Source: Gudongella oleilytica
GTDB lineage: Bacteria > Bacillota > Clostridia > Tissierellales > Tissierellaceae
Assembly: GCF_004101785.1 (NCBI RefSeq)
Contig: NZ_CP035130.1
Span: 1,426,001-1,490,000, forward strand
Length of the DNA: 64,000 bases
Direction of reading: 5' to 3'
Shown: positions 18,053 to 29,935 of the stretch, in pieces
Layout of the letters: each line of letters opens with the position of its first letter
How positions within the stretch are numbered: the first letter of the stretch is position 1
Notes under the pieces: model-generated
Seen by the model: the letters and a program-made list of their open reading frames with translations, nothing else
Databases searched by the model: none
Told to the model about the DNA's origin: nothing
Program-made: the position numbers and the translations under genes

Positions 18053-18081
18053 CGCCTCAGACTAATAAAATAGCTGAGGCG
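18053..18081. terminator. Hairpin between asparaginase and IclR genes, possible terminator
   Basis: CGCCTCAG (18053-18060) pairs with CTGAGGCG (18074-18081). It lies between convergent genes, but no strong T run follows in either direction, so function as a terminator is uncertain. Confidence 0.45.
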
Positions 18082-18094
18082 GTAAAATTGTTAG

Positions 18095-18874
18095 CTATTT
18101 TTCGTTGTTCAGGAACGCAGATGCATCCTTTGACACCTGCAATATAATTTCAGTCCACTTGAGTTTATTTGCTTCAGTAAACCTGGTATGAGGTCCAGAT
18201 ATCGAAATGCATGCCAATACTTCACCGTTGGCTCCAAATACGGGAGCTGCCACACATGACACATCATCATCTCTTTCCTCTACGTCAAAACCATAGCCCT
18301 TTTCTCTTATCTCCTTCAATTCATTGAAAAGCTGCTTCTTTGTGGTAATAGTATTATCGGTGAATTTAGTCATTACATAGCCCTTGAGGATCTCGTCCCT
18401 TTTGATTTCATCCATATAAGCAAGAAATATCTTCCCGGATGCTGTGCAATGTAATGGTGCAGTAGCTCCTGTTTTTGTAAACATTTTTATTAGTTTGTCA
18501 CTTTCCTCCTGCGCAATGTAAACAATTGATTTCCTATCCAGAACTGTAAGATTGGCCGTCTCTCCTGTTTCTTTCTTAAGCCTCACCAGGAATTGTCTCA
18601 GTGCTGTACCAAGATTGTTCTGGCTAAATGCCTTCATACCCAGCTGCCACAATTTCAGGCTAAGCTGATATTTTTTAGTCCTCTCGTTCTGCGTGATAAA
18701 GTTTGACTCTTTAAGGGTATTCAGCAAATGATAGGTTGCGCTAACCCCATAGCCTAAACCCTCGCTGATTTCAGTCGCACCCATTTCGTGCTCGCTTTCA
18801 GCAATATAATTTATTATCTCTATGGCTTTTATAACTGAACCTATGGTTTTCCTCTGTTTAGTCTCTATTTCCAA
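18095..18874 (-). CDS. IclR-family transcriptional regulator
   Basis: A 259-residue DNA-binding protein. Residues 8-70 form the winged helix (TIGSVIKAIEIINYIAES, GATEISEGLGYGVSATYHLLNTL), and residues 85-255 the IclR effector domain (CTASGKIFLAYM near 145, VEERDDDVSCVAAPVFG near 205, ACISISGP). Start is TTG at 18874 with GGGAGG 8 nt before. It converges on asparaginase and diverges from the exonuclease gene, so a target cannot be named. IclR proteins often control use of aromatic or short-chain acids. Confidence 0.9.
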   Translation of the reverse strand: MEIETKQRKTIGSVIKAIEIINYIAESEHEMGATEISEGLGYGVSATYHLLNTLKESNFITQNERTKKYQLSLKLWQLGMKAFSQNNLGTALRQFLVRLKKETGETANLTVLDRKSIVYIAQEESDKLIKMFTKTGATAPLHCTASGKIFLAYMDEIKRDEILKGYVMTKFTDNTITTKKQLFNELKEIREKGYGFDVEERDDDVSCVAAPVFGANGEVLACISISGPHTRFTEANKLKWTEIILQVSKDASAFLNNEK

Positions 18875-18972
18875 ATTAGCTTCCTCCCGATTATATGATA
18901 TAATTATTGTATACTATTTTTCCTATCAGTAAAAGCAATATTTGCATCCCAAAACATAAGGAGCTATGATTT

Positions 18973-19950
18973 ATGAAAATACTTAAGATGCCCATCAGTC
19001 CTAATCCAGGAGAATATCCATTTATCGACCTTAAGAAGCTTTTGATCCTGGACATTGAAACCACAGGACTTTCAAGCAAATATAACTGGATATATCTTAT
19101 AGGTCTTGCCTACTATGACACAGAAAGTAAGGAATGGTTTATAGAGCAGCTATTTGCTGAAAACTCTTCAGAAGAAAAAGATATACTTTTAGCCCTTCTA
19201 CCTTATGTGAATGCAAGATCCCTTGTCGTCACCTATAACGGGGATGCCTTTGATATTCCTTTTATAAAGGCTAGAATGGATAAGAATCGTATCTCTATGC
19301 CTCCTATAGAATCTTTGGATCTCTTTAAGCTGCTTAAGAACAACAGTATCTTTTTCAACCTTCCAAATCTTAAGCTGAGAACAGTTGAAGAGAACTTAGG
19401 AATTTTTCGCAAGGATCAGTATACAGGTAAAGAATGTATTGATTTCTACAAAGAATTCACAGAAACCGGCTCTTCTTATTTAAGAGAAATCATATTAAGA
19501 CATAACCATGATGATCTATGCTCTATGCCTGGTTTGCTAAGTCTGATACGGATCATTCATGATAGTAAAAAAGTAAGTATCTTGGACAATGACCATATAA
19601 TAGATCTCCATATCGTTGAGCTTGGAATTACTGGAGAGATGTTGACCATAAATGGTAGCTATACCTCTGATTATAATATGCCTATACGCTTTTATGCACA
19701 AGGATGGTCAATCGACCTAAGAGATGACAATACTTTTACTATATCCTATGAGCTAATCTATGCAACAAATGAAAATGAGCTTGAGGTTGCTCTGATCGAT
19801 ATAAGCAATCTGGAATTCACTGAAGAATGCTTCTCAAATATGGATATGAGTATACCAAGCGGATATGTGATAGTATCATCTGGGAAAAATCTGAATATCG
19901 GCAATATCAAAACACTGATCAGAGAGCATCTATTATCTATATTGGTTTAA
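18973..19950 (+). CDS. YprB-like ribonuclease H-fold (DEDD) exonuclease
   Basis: 325 residues. The DEDD motifs are visible: LDIETTGL (about 24-31), VVTYNGDAFDIPFIKARM (about 80-97) and RHNHDDLCSMPGLL (about 176-189). This matches the YprB/RNase_H_2 family of predicted 3'-5' exonucleases whose substrate is not known. The last 115 residues form a separate, less conserved domain. AAGGAG lies 9 nt before the ATG. It is divergent from the IclR gene, with only about 98 bp between, and is followed by a strong terminator before the tRNA cluster. Confidence 0.85.
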   Translation: MKILKMPISPNPGEYPFIDLKKLLILDIETTGLSSKYNWIYLIGLAYYDTESKEWFIEQLFAENSSEEKDILLALLPYVNARSLVVTYNGDAFDIPFIKARMDKNRISMPPIESLDLFKLLKNNSIFFNLPNLKLRTVEENLGIFRKDQYTGKECIDFYKEFTETGSSYLREIILRHNHDDLCSMPGLLSLIRIIHDSKKVSILDNDHIIDLHIVELGITGEMLTINGSYTSDYNMPIRFYAQGWSIDLRDDNTFTISYELIYATNENELEVALIDISNLEFTEECFSNMDMSIPSGYVIVSSGKNLNIGNIKTLIREHLLSILV

Positions 19951-19954
19951 AACA

Positions 19955-19985
19955 GAAAAACTCATCATTCGATGAGTTTTTCTCT
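19955..19985. terminator. Bidirectional terminator between yprB-like gene and tRNA cluster
   Basis: A 12-bp stem (19955-19966 with 19971-19982, loop ATTC), A/T-rich foot with T run TTTTTCTC on the plus strand and poly-A before it. It ends the plus-strand gene and probably the long minus-strand rrn-tRNA transcript. Confidence 0.8.
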
Positions 19986-19986
19986 T

Positions 19987-20063
19987 TGGTGGGCCTTCAG
20001 GGACTCGAACCCCGGACCTACCGGTTATGAGCCGGGCGCTCTAACCGACTGAGCTAAAGGCCC
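19987..20063 (-). tRNA. tRNA-Ile2(CAT), lysidine type, copy 1
   Basis: 77 nt with CCA. The anticodon loop CTCATAA and acceptor GGGCCTT are those of the minor isoleucine tRNA whose C34 is modified to lysidine by TilS to read AUA, not of Met tRNAs, two of which are found elsewhere in the cluster. Last gene of the rrn-tRNA operon; sequence identical to the copy at 20429-20505. Confidence 0.85.
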
Positions 20064-20087
20064 ATTTATCAAATTAATGACAAATGG

Positions 20088-20164
<77 letters not shown>

Positions 20165-20177
20165 TTGTTAAATAAAA

Positions 20178-20251
20178 TGGCAGGGGCGGAAGGAATCGAA
20201 CCCTCATCGACGGTTTTGGAGACCGCTGTTATACCGTTTAACTACGCCCCT
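20178..20251 (-). tRNA. tRNA-Trp(CCA)
   Basis: 74 nt with CCA; acceptor AGGGGCG, anticodon loop CTCCAAA. Followed by an 80-nt spacer holding a TTCACAA/TTGTGAA inverted repeat. Confidence 0.95.
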
Positions 20252-20331
20252 GTATTAAAATAATTCACAAATCAATCCATCAAACTCATCATAAGATGTT
20301 TTGAAAAATTGCAGCTTGTGAATAGATGGGA

Positions 20332-20407
20332 TGGTGCCCAGAGCCGGAATCGAACCAGCGACACGTGGATTTTCAGTCCACTGCTCTACCGACTGAGCTA
20401 TCTGGGC
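20332..20407 (-). tRNA. tRNA-Phe(GAA), copy 1
   Basis: 76 nt with CCA; anticodon loop CTGAAAA. Identical to the copy at 53874-53949. Confidence 0.96.
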
Positions 20408-20411
20408 AGGT

Positions 20412-20429
20412 AACTACAAATTTGTAGTT
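20412..20429. repeat. Perfect 18-bp palindrome in tRNA spacer
   Basis: AACTACAAATTTGTAGTT equals its own reverse complement. It abuts the 3' end of the tRNA-Ile2 copy 2 in the spacer before tRNA-Phe. It may fold as an RNA hairpin guiding tRNA processing or bind a dimeric protein; neither is shown. Confidence 0.7.
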
Positions 20430-20505
20430 GGTGGGCCTTCAGGGACTCGAACCCCGGACCTACCGGTTATGAGCCGGGCGCTCTAACCGACTGAGCTAAA
20501 GGCCC
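20429..20505 (-). tRNA. tRNA-Ile2(CAT), lysidine type, copy 2
   Basis: 77 nt with CCA, base for base the same as 19987-20063. Two identical copies 365 bp apart suggest local duplication. Confidence 0.85.
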
Positions 20506-20513
20506 CCATCTTA

Positions 20514-20605
20514 TGGCGGAGAAGGAGGGATTTGAACCCTCGCGCCCCTTATCAGGACCTACTCCCTTAGCAGGGGAGCCTCTTCAGCCACTTGAGTACT
20601 TCTCC
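20514..20605 (-). tRNA. tRNA-Ser(GCT)
   Basis: 92 nt with CCA and long variable arm; anticodon loop CTGCTAA. Confidence 0.95.
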
Positions 20606-20608
20606 TTT

Positions 20609-20699
20609 TGGCGGAGAGGGTGGGATTCGAACCCACGTGGGCCGCAAAGCCCTAACGGTTTTCAAGACCGCCCCGTTATGACCGCTTCGGTACCTCTCC
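20609..20699 (-). tRNA. tRNA-Ser(TGA)
   Basis: 91 nt with CCA and long variable arm; anticodon loop CTTGAAA. Only 3 nt from tRNA-Ser(GCT). Confidence 0.95.
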
Positions 20700-20702
20700 A
20701 AA

Positions 20703-20778
20703 TGGTGATCCATCCGCGACTCGAACGCGGGACACCCTGATTAAAAGTCAGGTGCTCTACCGACTGAGCTAATGGATC
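20703..20778 (-). tRNA. tRNA-Lys(TTT)
   Basis: 76 nt with CCA; anticodon loop CTTTTAA. Confidence 0.96.
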
Positions 20779-20801
20779 ATATTATATTATTGGTAAAAAA
20801 A

Positions 20802-20819
20802 TATACTGCATGCAGTATA
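20802..20819. repeat. Perfect 18-bp palindrome in tRNA-Lys/tRNA-Gln spacer
   Basis: TATACTGCATGCAGTATA is self-complementary. A 12-bp palindrome TTAACTAGTTAA follows at 20822-20833. Both lie in a 58-nt spacer and may be processing hairpins. Confidence 0.7.
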
Positions 20820-20836
20820 GGTTAACTAGTTAAAAA

Positions 20837-20913
20837 TGGCTGGGGTGACAGGACTCGAACCTGTGGAATGCTAGAGTCAAAGTCTAGTGCCTTACCGACT
20901 TGGCTACACCCCA
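20837..20913 (-). tRNA. tRNA-Gln(TTG)
   Basis: 77 nt with CCA; acceptor TGGGGTG typical of glutamine tRNAs, anticodon loop CTTTGAC. Confidence 0.95.
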
Positions 20914-20919
20914 ACACTA

Positions 20920-20996
20920 TGGTGCACCTAGGAGGATTCGAACCCCCGGCACACGGATTAGAAGTCCGTTGCTCTATCCTACTGAGCTATAGGTGC
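20920..20996 (-). tRNA. tRNA-Arg(TCT)
   Basis: 77 nt with CCA; anticodon loop CTTCTAA; reads AGA/AGG. Confidence 0.95.
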
Positions 20997-21021
20997 ATGT
21001 TTATAAACTTTTAGATTTTGG

Positions 21022-21095
21022 TGGAGCGGGTGAAGGGAATCGAACCCTCGCAACCAGCTTGGAAGGCTGGGGCTCTACCACTGAGCTACACCCGC
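21022..21095 (-). tRNA. tRNA-Gly(TCC)
   Basis: 74 nt with CCA; anticodon loop CTTCCAA. The genomic sequence runs on with a second CCA (21021-21019), giving CCACCA at the 3' end of the gene. Confidence 0.94.
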
Positions 21096-21113
21096 ATATT
21101 TATTAAGTTTATT

Positions 21114-21198
21114 TGGTGGAGGAGAGTGGATTTGAACCACTGAAAGCTTAGCTAACGGATTTACAGTCCGTCCCCTTTGGCCACTCGGGAACTCCTCC
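21114..21198 (-). tRNA. tRNA-Tyr(GTA)
   Basis: 85 nt with CCA and long variable arm; anticodon loop CTGTAAA. Confidence 0.95.
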
Positions 21199-21264
21199 AT
21201 ATCTATTCCCTTGCTATGCATCAATCCTAAAGGACACCTAACGATTTCCTATGGAGTACTTCAA

Positions 21265-21340
21265 TGGAGCTGGCGAGAGGAATTGAACCCCCAACCTACT
21301 GATTACAAGTCAGTTGCTCTGCCGATTGAGCTACGCCAGC
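21265..21340 (-). tRNA. tRNA-Thr(TGT)
   Basis: 76 nt with CCA; anticodon loop CTTGTAA. Confidence 0.95.
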
Positions 21341-21345
21341 TTAAG

Positions 21346-21447
21346 CAATTGACAATTACATAATTGACAGTTGACAATTAAATAATTATCCTTAAAATAT
21401 TTGTTATGTTTCAATTGTCAATTGTCAATTGTACACTGTCAATTGAA
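21346..21447. repeat. Inverted repeat element a, spacer tRNA-Asp/tRNA-Thr
   Basis: Left arm is built of ATTGACA units (21346-21380), right arm of TCAATTG/TGTCAATT units (21411-21447). They are complementary over about 30 nt and could fold into a long hairpin. First of five related elements in the rrn/tRNA region. Confidence 0.65.
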
Positions 21448-21450
21448 AAT

Positions 21451-21527
21451 TGGCGACCTGGAAGGGACTCGAACCCTCGACCTCCAGCGTGACAGGCTGG
21501 CATTCTAACCAACTGAACTACCAGGCC
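21451..21527 (-). tRNA. tRNA-Asp(GTC)
   Basis: 77 nt with CCA; anticodon loop CTGTCAC. Confidence 0.95.
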
Positions 21528-21539
21528 AATGATAGTTAT

Positions 21540-21647
21540 AATTCACAATTCTAAATTCACAGTTCACAATTATTTCAGAATACCCTGTGATTTTGTGACA
21601 GAAGGTGATTTTTTAATTGTGCATTGTGCATTATAAATTGTTCATTG
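21540..21647. repeat. Inverted repeat element b, spacer tRNA-Val/tRNA-Asp
   Basis: Left arm of ATTCACA/GTTCACA units (21540-21571), right arm of TTGTGCAT units (21612-21646), imperfectly complementary around a core of about 40 nt. Confidence 0.65.
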
Positions 21648-21654
21648 ATGTAAG

Positions 21655-21730
21655 TGGTGGGCACAACAGGGCTCGAACCTGTGACCCCCTGCTTGTAAGG
21701 CAGGTGCTCTCCCAACTGAGCTATGCGCCC
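21655..21730 (-). tRNA. tRNA-Val(TAC)
   Basis: 76 nt with CCA; anticodon loop CTTACAA. Confidence 0.95.
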
Positions 21731-21735
21731 ACTAA

Positions 21736-21810
21736 TGGTGACCCTACCGGGACTCGAACCCGGGTTACCGCCGTGAAAGGGCGGTGTCTTAACCGCTTGA
21801 CCATAGGGCC
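21736..21810 (-). tRNA. tRNA-Glu(TTC)
   Basis: 75 nt with CCA; anticodon loop CTTTCAC. Confidence 0.95.
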
Positions 21811-21829
21811 TATATTTTTAGTTAAAATG

Positions 21830-21906
21830 TGGTAGCGGCGAACGGATTTGAACCGCTGACACTGCGGGTATGAACCGCATGCTCTAGCCAACTGAGCTAC
21901 GCCGCC
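21830..21906 (-). tRNA. Elongator tRNA-Met(CAT)
   Basis: 77 nt with CCA; acceptor GGCGGCG and anticodon loop TTCATAC mark the elongator methionine tRNA. Confidence 0.92.
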
Positions 21907-21969
21907 AAGTTAAATATAATGGTTGCACCAACCTGGCACTCCGCAATTGATTTCCTACGGAGTAAATTA

Positions 21970-22046
<77 letters not shown>

Positions 22047-22079
22047 TCAATTTTTTAACCCTTTTATGCCATAGAGTTA

Positions 22080-22167
22080 TGGTGCCGAGGACCGGAATCG
22101 AACCGGTACGACTTTAAGGGTCGCAGGATTTTAAGTCCTGTGCGTCTGCCAGTTCCGCCACCCCGGC
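22080..22167 (-). tRNA. tRNA-Leu(TAA)
   Basis: 88 nt with CCA and long variable arm; anticodon loop CTTAAAA. Confidence 0.95.
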
Positions 22168-22173
22168 ATACTC

Positions 22174-22248
22174 TGGCTCTCAGGGTGGGACTCGAACCCA
22201 CAACCTACCGGTTAACAGCCGGTTGCTCCGCCATTGAGCTACCTAAGA
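22174..22248 (-). tRNA. tRNA-Asn(GTT)
   Basis: 75 nt with CCA; acceptor TCTTAGG with CCTGAGA, anticodon loop CTGTTAA. First tRNA after the 5S gene. Confidence 0.95.
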
Positions 22249-22340
22249 ATAGAGTCGGCTGCGTTTGCCAAATCATAGATTTGGACTGCGCGACATCTGA
22301 CCTGCTAAAGCTTACTTCCGTTCGCTATGTTAGGTCATTA

Positions 22341-22458
22341 GTCTGGCAACTTCCTACTCTCCCAGGTCGTTTCCAACCAAGTACCATCGGCGTTAAGAGG
22401 CTTAACTTCTGTGTTCGGTATGGGTACAGGTGTCTCCCTCTTGCTATCGTCACCAGAC
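22341..22458 (-). rRNA. rrf: 5S ribosomal RNA
   Basis: About 118 nt. The ends GTCTGG and CCAGAC pair, and the conserved internal stretches CCGAACACAGAAGTTAAG and GGGAGAGTAGG are present on the minus strand. It lies about 140 nt after the 23S 3' end. The spacer towards tRNA-Asn (22249-22340) holds a hairpin CCAAATC-ATA-GATTTGG at 22268-22284 and a TGACCT/AGGTCA pairing. Confidence 0.96.
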
Positions 22459-22496
22459 GAAAACTAAATCTTTCTAAGAACAAACATTACTTCTTT

Positions 22497-22595
22497 CAAT
22501 TCACAATTCTCAGTTCACAGTTCACAATTACTTGGGTCATTCTCTTGGGTCTTAGACCCTAAATCCTTACTTCCACAATTGTGCATTGTGCATTG
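22497..22595. repeat. Inverted repeat element c, 23S-5S spacer
   Basis: Left arm of ATTCACA/GTTCACA units (22497-22530), core with GGGTCATTCTCTTGGG, right arm AATTGTGCATTGTGCATTG (22577-22595). Confidence 0.65.
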
Positions 22596-22598
22596 GTT

Positions 22599-25538
<2,940 letters not shown>

Positions 25539-25587
25539 TTTCATGTTTGTTCTTCTTCTTAGATTTAGTTTTCAATGTTCAGTTGAG

Positions 25588-25719
25588 ACAATTCACAGTT
25601 CACAGTTCACAGTTCACAGTTATCAGGGTCATTCTCTTAAGTCTAAACCTAAGATCCTTCGCTTTCGCTCAGGATGACTTCTTTTAATTGTGCATTGTGC
25701 ATTGTTCATCGTGCATTGG
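25588..25719. repeat. Inverted repeat element d, tRNA-Ala/23S spacer
   Basis: Left arm has four tandem GTTCACA-type units (25588-25621), right arm TTAATTGTGCATTGTGCATTG and further units (25685-25719). The core (25626-25680) contains GATCCTTCGCTTTCGCTCAG and GATGAC, which reads GTCATCCTGAGCGAAAGCG on the minus strand, like a short repeat seen in many unrelated bacteria. Confidence 0.65.
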
Positions 25720-25725
25720 ATCTCT

Positions 25726-25801
25726 TGGTGGAGATGAGGAGGATCGAACTCCTGACCCCCTGCTTGCAAGGCAGGTGCTCTCCCAGCTGAGCTACACCCC
25801 C
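25726..25801 (-). tRNA. tRNA-Ala(TGC)
   Basis: 76 nt with CCA in the 16S-23S spacer; anticodon loop CTTGCAA. The acceptor stem GGGGGTG/CATCTCC has two G-U pairs. Unlike many rrn operons, no tRNA-Ile accompanies it. Confidence 0.95.
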
Positions 25802-25876
25802 GTAATCAATTAATACCCTGTCAATGAAATATGTCAAAATCATAGATTTTGGATATTTCTATTGCTGGGCACTACG

Positions 25877-25998
25877 CAATTGACAATTGACAATGAACAA
25901 TTTTGTTCAAAGGCCAGTTTGCCTCTGGCTTGCCAAGTTAATTTAATTCACTATTCACATTTCACAATTGTGCATTGTGATTTGTGCATTGTGAATTA
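25877..25998. repeat. Inverted repeat element e, 16S/tRNA-Ala spacer
   Basis: ATTGACAATTGACA units at 25877-25892, then a long hairpin at 25942-25998 whose ends are TAATTCAC and GTGAATTA. The repeat units match elements a to d. Just upstream (25835-25851) is CAAAATC-ATA-GATTTTG, a cousin of the hairpin at 22268-22284. Confidence 0.65.
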
Positions 25999-26037
25999 TA
26001 TATAACAAACAGTGCGAGATACTTATCCTGAAATCTT

Positions 26038-27579
<1,542 letters not shown>

Positions 27580-27670
27580 TAGTTTGATTTAGCTCATATT
27601 ATTTGTTCTTAAAAAATTGAAATCTTTGGTTCATTCAAAGCTCTCACACTGTTTAGTTATCTAGGTTCAT

Positions 27671-27690
27671 TCGCCGCCCTCTTGAGGCGA
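27671..27690 (-). promoter_or_regulatory. Hairpin in rRNA leader
   Basis: TCGCC and GGCGA pair across 27671-27690, between the promoters and the 16S gene. A boxA-like AGAGCTTTGAA lies near 27636-27646 on the minus strand. Together they form the usual antitermination/processing leader; the boxA call is weak. Confidence 0.4.
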
Positions 27691-27697
27691 CTTGCTT

Positions 27698-27727
27698 AGT
27701 ATAGCATCTATACTTAAGCGGTGTCAA
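27698..27727 (-). promoter_or_regulatory. rRNA operon promoter P2
   Basis: TTGACA (27727-27722), 18 bp, TATACT (27703-27698) on the minus strand, about 120 bp upstream of the 16S 5' end. Confidence 0.75.
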
Positions 27728-27780
27728 CAGGTTTTTTTAGGTTTTTTAACGCATCCTCAAATGTAGTGCTGACTTTATAA

Positions 27781-27809
27781 ATGTTACCACCTTTTATCCT
27801 CAAAGTCAA
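27781..27809 (-). promoter_or_regulatory. rRNA operon promoter P1
   Basis: TTGACT (27809-27804), 17 bp, TAACAT (27786-27781) on the minus strand. Tandem promoters are usual before rRNA operons. Confidence 0.55.
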
Positions 27810-27866
27810 CGGGTTTTTATAAATAATTAATGTGAAAATGCCTTGTTTTTATGGTGGAGGATGACT

Positions 27867-28784
27867 CTATTTAGCCATTTCTCTTGAGTACTTGGCAATC
27901 ATATTTCCCAGTGCAATTGAGTAAAGTTTTGTTTCCTTGTCATCTGCTCTGGAGACTAAAATTACAGGAACTTTTGCTCCCATGATTATGCCGGCCGATT
28001 TCCCGCCTGCCAAATATGTTATTGCCTTGCCAATACCGTTACCCATTTCAATATTTGGCACAAGCAGAATATCCGCATCTCCAGCTACTTCCCCGGGAAA
28101 TCTCTTGACCTGGACCGCTTCTTTTGACAATGCCAGATCCAAAGCCATCGGTCCCTCAACGATCACATCATCTCCAAATCTTCCTTCTTTGCCCAATCTT
28201 TCCAACTCAGCAGCATCAACTGTTGCCTGCATTTTGGGGTTTACCTTTTCCTTAGCAGCTAAAACAGCCACCTTTATCTTTTCATTACCCATAGCTCTCG
28301 CTACAACTGATGCATTGTCAATAATTTTTGCTTTCTCCTCAACATCGGGATAGAGGTTCATTCCACCATCTGTCAGATAGAGCAGCTTATGGTAAGTGCC
28401 GATTTCATAGACCATGACATGGCTTAAGAGGCTGTCTGTTCTTAATCCCCATTCCTTGTTTAACACTGCTTTTAGTAATATTGAAGTATCGACCAAGCCC
28501 TTCATTAAATAATCTGCTTCTCCCGCGGATACGAGCCTTACTCCCGTTTCAGCAGCCTCTTCAAGGCTTGAACTCTCAATGAATCTGAAGGTTGATATCT
28601 CGAGACCGAGCTTTTCTGCAAAATCGAAGGTCTCCTGCTTTGAACCTATGAGTATAGGGTCGCTTATCCCCATCTCCGCACTTTCTACGACAGCTCCCAG
28701 TACGTCTTCATCCTGGCAAGCAACTACAGCAAGCTTCATCTTGTTACCCTTAAGTTCCAGTAACTCATCCAATGATTTTATCAT
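27867..28784 (-). CDS. ptb: Phosphate butyryltransferase
   Basis: Interconverts butyryl-CoA and butyryl phosphate, the first step of ATP-yielding butyrate (or branched-chain acyl) formation. The 305-residue protein has the phosphate acyltransferase fold; TDGGMNLYPD (about 140), AAKEKVNPKMQATVDA (about 185), EGPMALDLALSKEA (about 215) and VPNIEMGNGIGKAI (about 245) are typical of Ptb. No butyrate kinase gene follows; the rRNA promoters come next. The ATG overlaps the stop of the TPR gene by 4 nt (ATGA), so translation is coupled. A phosphate acetyltransferase-like role is less likely. Confidence 0.88.
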   Translation of the reverse strand: MIKSLDELLELKGNKMKLAVVACQDEDVLGAVVESAEMGISDPILIGSKQETFDFAEKLGLEISTFRFIESSSLEEAAETGVRLVSAGEADYLMKGLVDTSILLKAVLNKEWGLRTDSLLSHVMVYEIGTYHKLLYLTDGGMNLYPDVEEKAKIIDNASVVARAMGNEKIKVAVLAAKEKVNPKMQATVDAAELERLGKEGRFGDDVIVEGPMALDLALSKEAVQVKRFPGEVAGDADILLVPNIEMGNGIGKAITYLAGGKSAGIIMGAKVPVILVSRADDKETKLYSIALGNMIAKYSREMAK

Positions 28785-29926
28785 ATTGATCCTCCCTTTT
28801 CCTTCATGTAGTTTTCCAATGAATACAGCTGTGCTTTTACACCTTCATCTTTGGGATTCAGCTTATGAGCTGTCCTTATATCAAGCAGACCGCTATCAAA
28901 GTCGCCAGTGTTGAGCCTTCCAAGACCTCTATTGAAATATAATCTGTAATCTTCTCCACATTTTACCAGACCATCAGTAAAAATTTCTATGGCTGTACCG
29001 ATATCGCCTTCATTAAAATAGGAAATTCCCAACTCATTATAGGTGTCTGCTACATTATCTTTTAATTCTAATGAGATATTAAGGTACTCTATCGCATTCT
29101 CAACATCCCCGTAGCCTCTGTAAGCCAGACCGATCAAATAATTCACATACCAGTTCTTGGATTCTGCTGGTAAAAGCTTCAGAAGATGGTCTAATGCCAG
29201 ATCATACTTCATGTTATCCATATAGGAAAGTGCCATCTCTATCCTGTAATCAGTTTCTACGGACTCAAGTTGAAGCCTTATTTCTTCCTTCCTAAATTCA
29301 TCAGGGTCAAGACTTAGTACCTTGTCCCAGGTTAACTTCGCCTTTGCAAATTGATTGTGGTATCTGTAGTGATATCCAAGCTTGTAATATGCTGGATAAT
29401 ACTCAGAGTCCTCTTCAAGGATCTTCTCAAGGATCAAGGTTGATTCTTGCAGAAACTTGATCCCCTTAGATGGGTCTTCTGATTGAAGCATTTCCTCTGC
29501 AAGGCGTTCAAGCACAATTGCATAATAGAAATCACCATCATGTGAAGGGATCAATTGTTTTAGTGTCCGAAGATACATCCCGCTAGTAACCAAATCACCA
29601 TTATCAAGCTCTTCGAGAGCTTTCCTTAGCAGCAGCTTATCAATATCGGGACTGTAGTATTTCAGGATTTTAACATAATCTTTCTTGTGGGGAAAGTTCT
29701 CGTCAGCACCCAAAGTATATGATATCCCCTCGACTATCTGATCAACGGATATCTCCTTATCTTCACCCGAATTGCTTAAATCCTTGATCAGTTTCTCAGT
29801 AATTACGGGAAGAGGAAGATCAGGATCTAATCCAATAAGAGCAAGTCTTTCACCACTTTTCCCTTTGAGGCTAACAAAACCTACATCCTTAGATTTAATT
29901 GAAAAATATTTGTCTGATTCCTTCAT
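28781..29926 (-). CDS. Tetratricopeptide repeat protein, function unknown
   Basis: 381 residues with no signal peptide or membrane helix. The first 90 residues are not repeats (LIGLDPDLPLPVITEKL). At least five TPR-like units follow from about residue 120 to 370, for example YPAYYKLGYHYRYHNQFAKAK, VADTYNELGISYFNEGDIGTA and RLYFNRGLGRLNTGDFDSG. TPRs make protein contacts. It sits between a membrane protein gene (10 nt) and ptb (4-nt overlap), so it may hold partners of this operon together; that is inference. Confidence 0.8.
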   Translation of the reverse strand: MKESDKYFSIKSKDVGFVSLKGKSGERLALIGLDPDLPLPVITEKLIKDLSNSGEDKEISVDQIVEGISYTLGADENFPHKKDYVKILKYYSPDIDKLLLRKALEELDNGDLVTSGMYLRTLKQLIPSHDGDFYYAIVLERLAEEMLQSEDPSKGIKFLQESTLILEKILEEDSEYYPAYYKLGYHYRYHNQFAKAKLTWDKVLSLDPDEFRKEEIRLQLESVETDYRIEMALSYMDNMKYDLALDHLLKLLPAESKNWYVNYLIGLAYRGYGDVENAIEYLNISLELKDNVADTYNELGISYFNEGDIGTAIEIFTDGLVKCGEDYRLYFNRGLGRLNTGDFDSGLLDIRTAHKLNPKDEGVKAQLYSLENYMKEKGGSI

Positions 29927-29935
29927 TGCTACCTC

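Noticed and set aside
21019-21024. Genomic CCACCA after tRNA-Gly(TCC) as a tRNA quality-control tag
   Set aside because: CCACCA tagging is done after transcription on unstable tRNAs; here the second CCA is most likely spacer removed in processing.
21346-21447. CRISPR-like appearance of repeated ATTGACA units
   Set aside because: Units are only 7-8 nt, unequal and without unique spacers; they form an inverted repeat and no cas gene is near.
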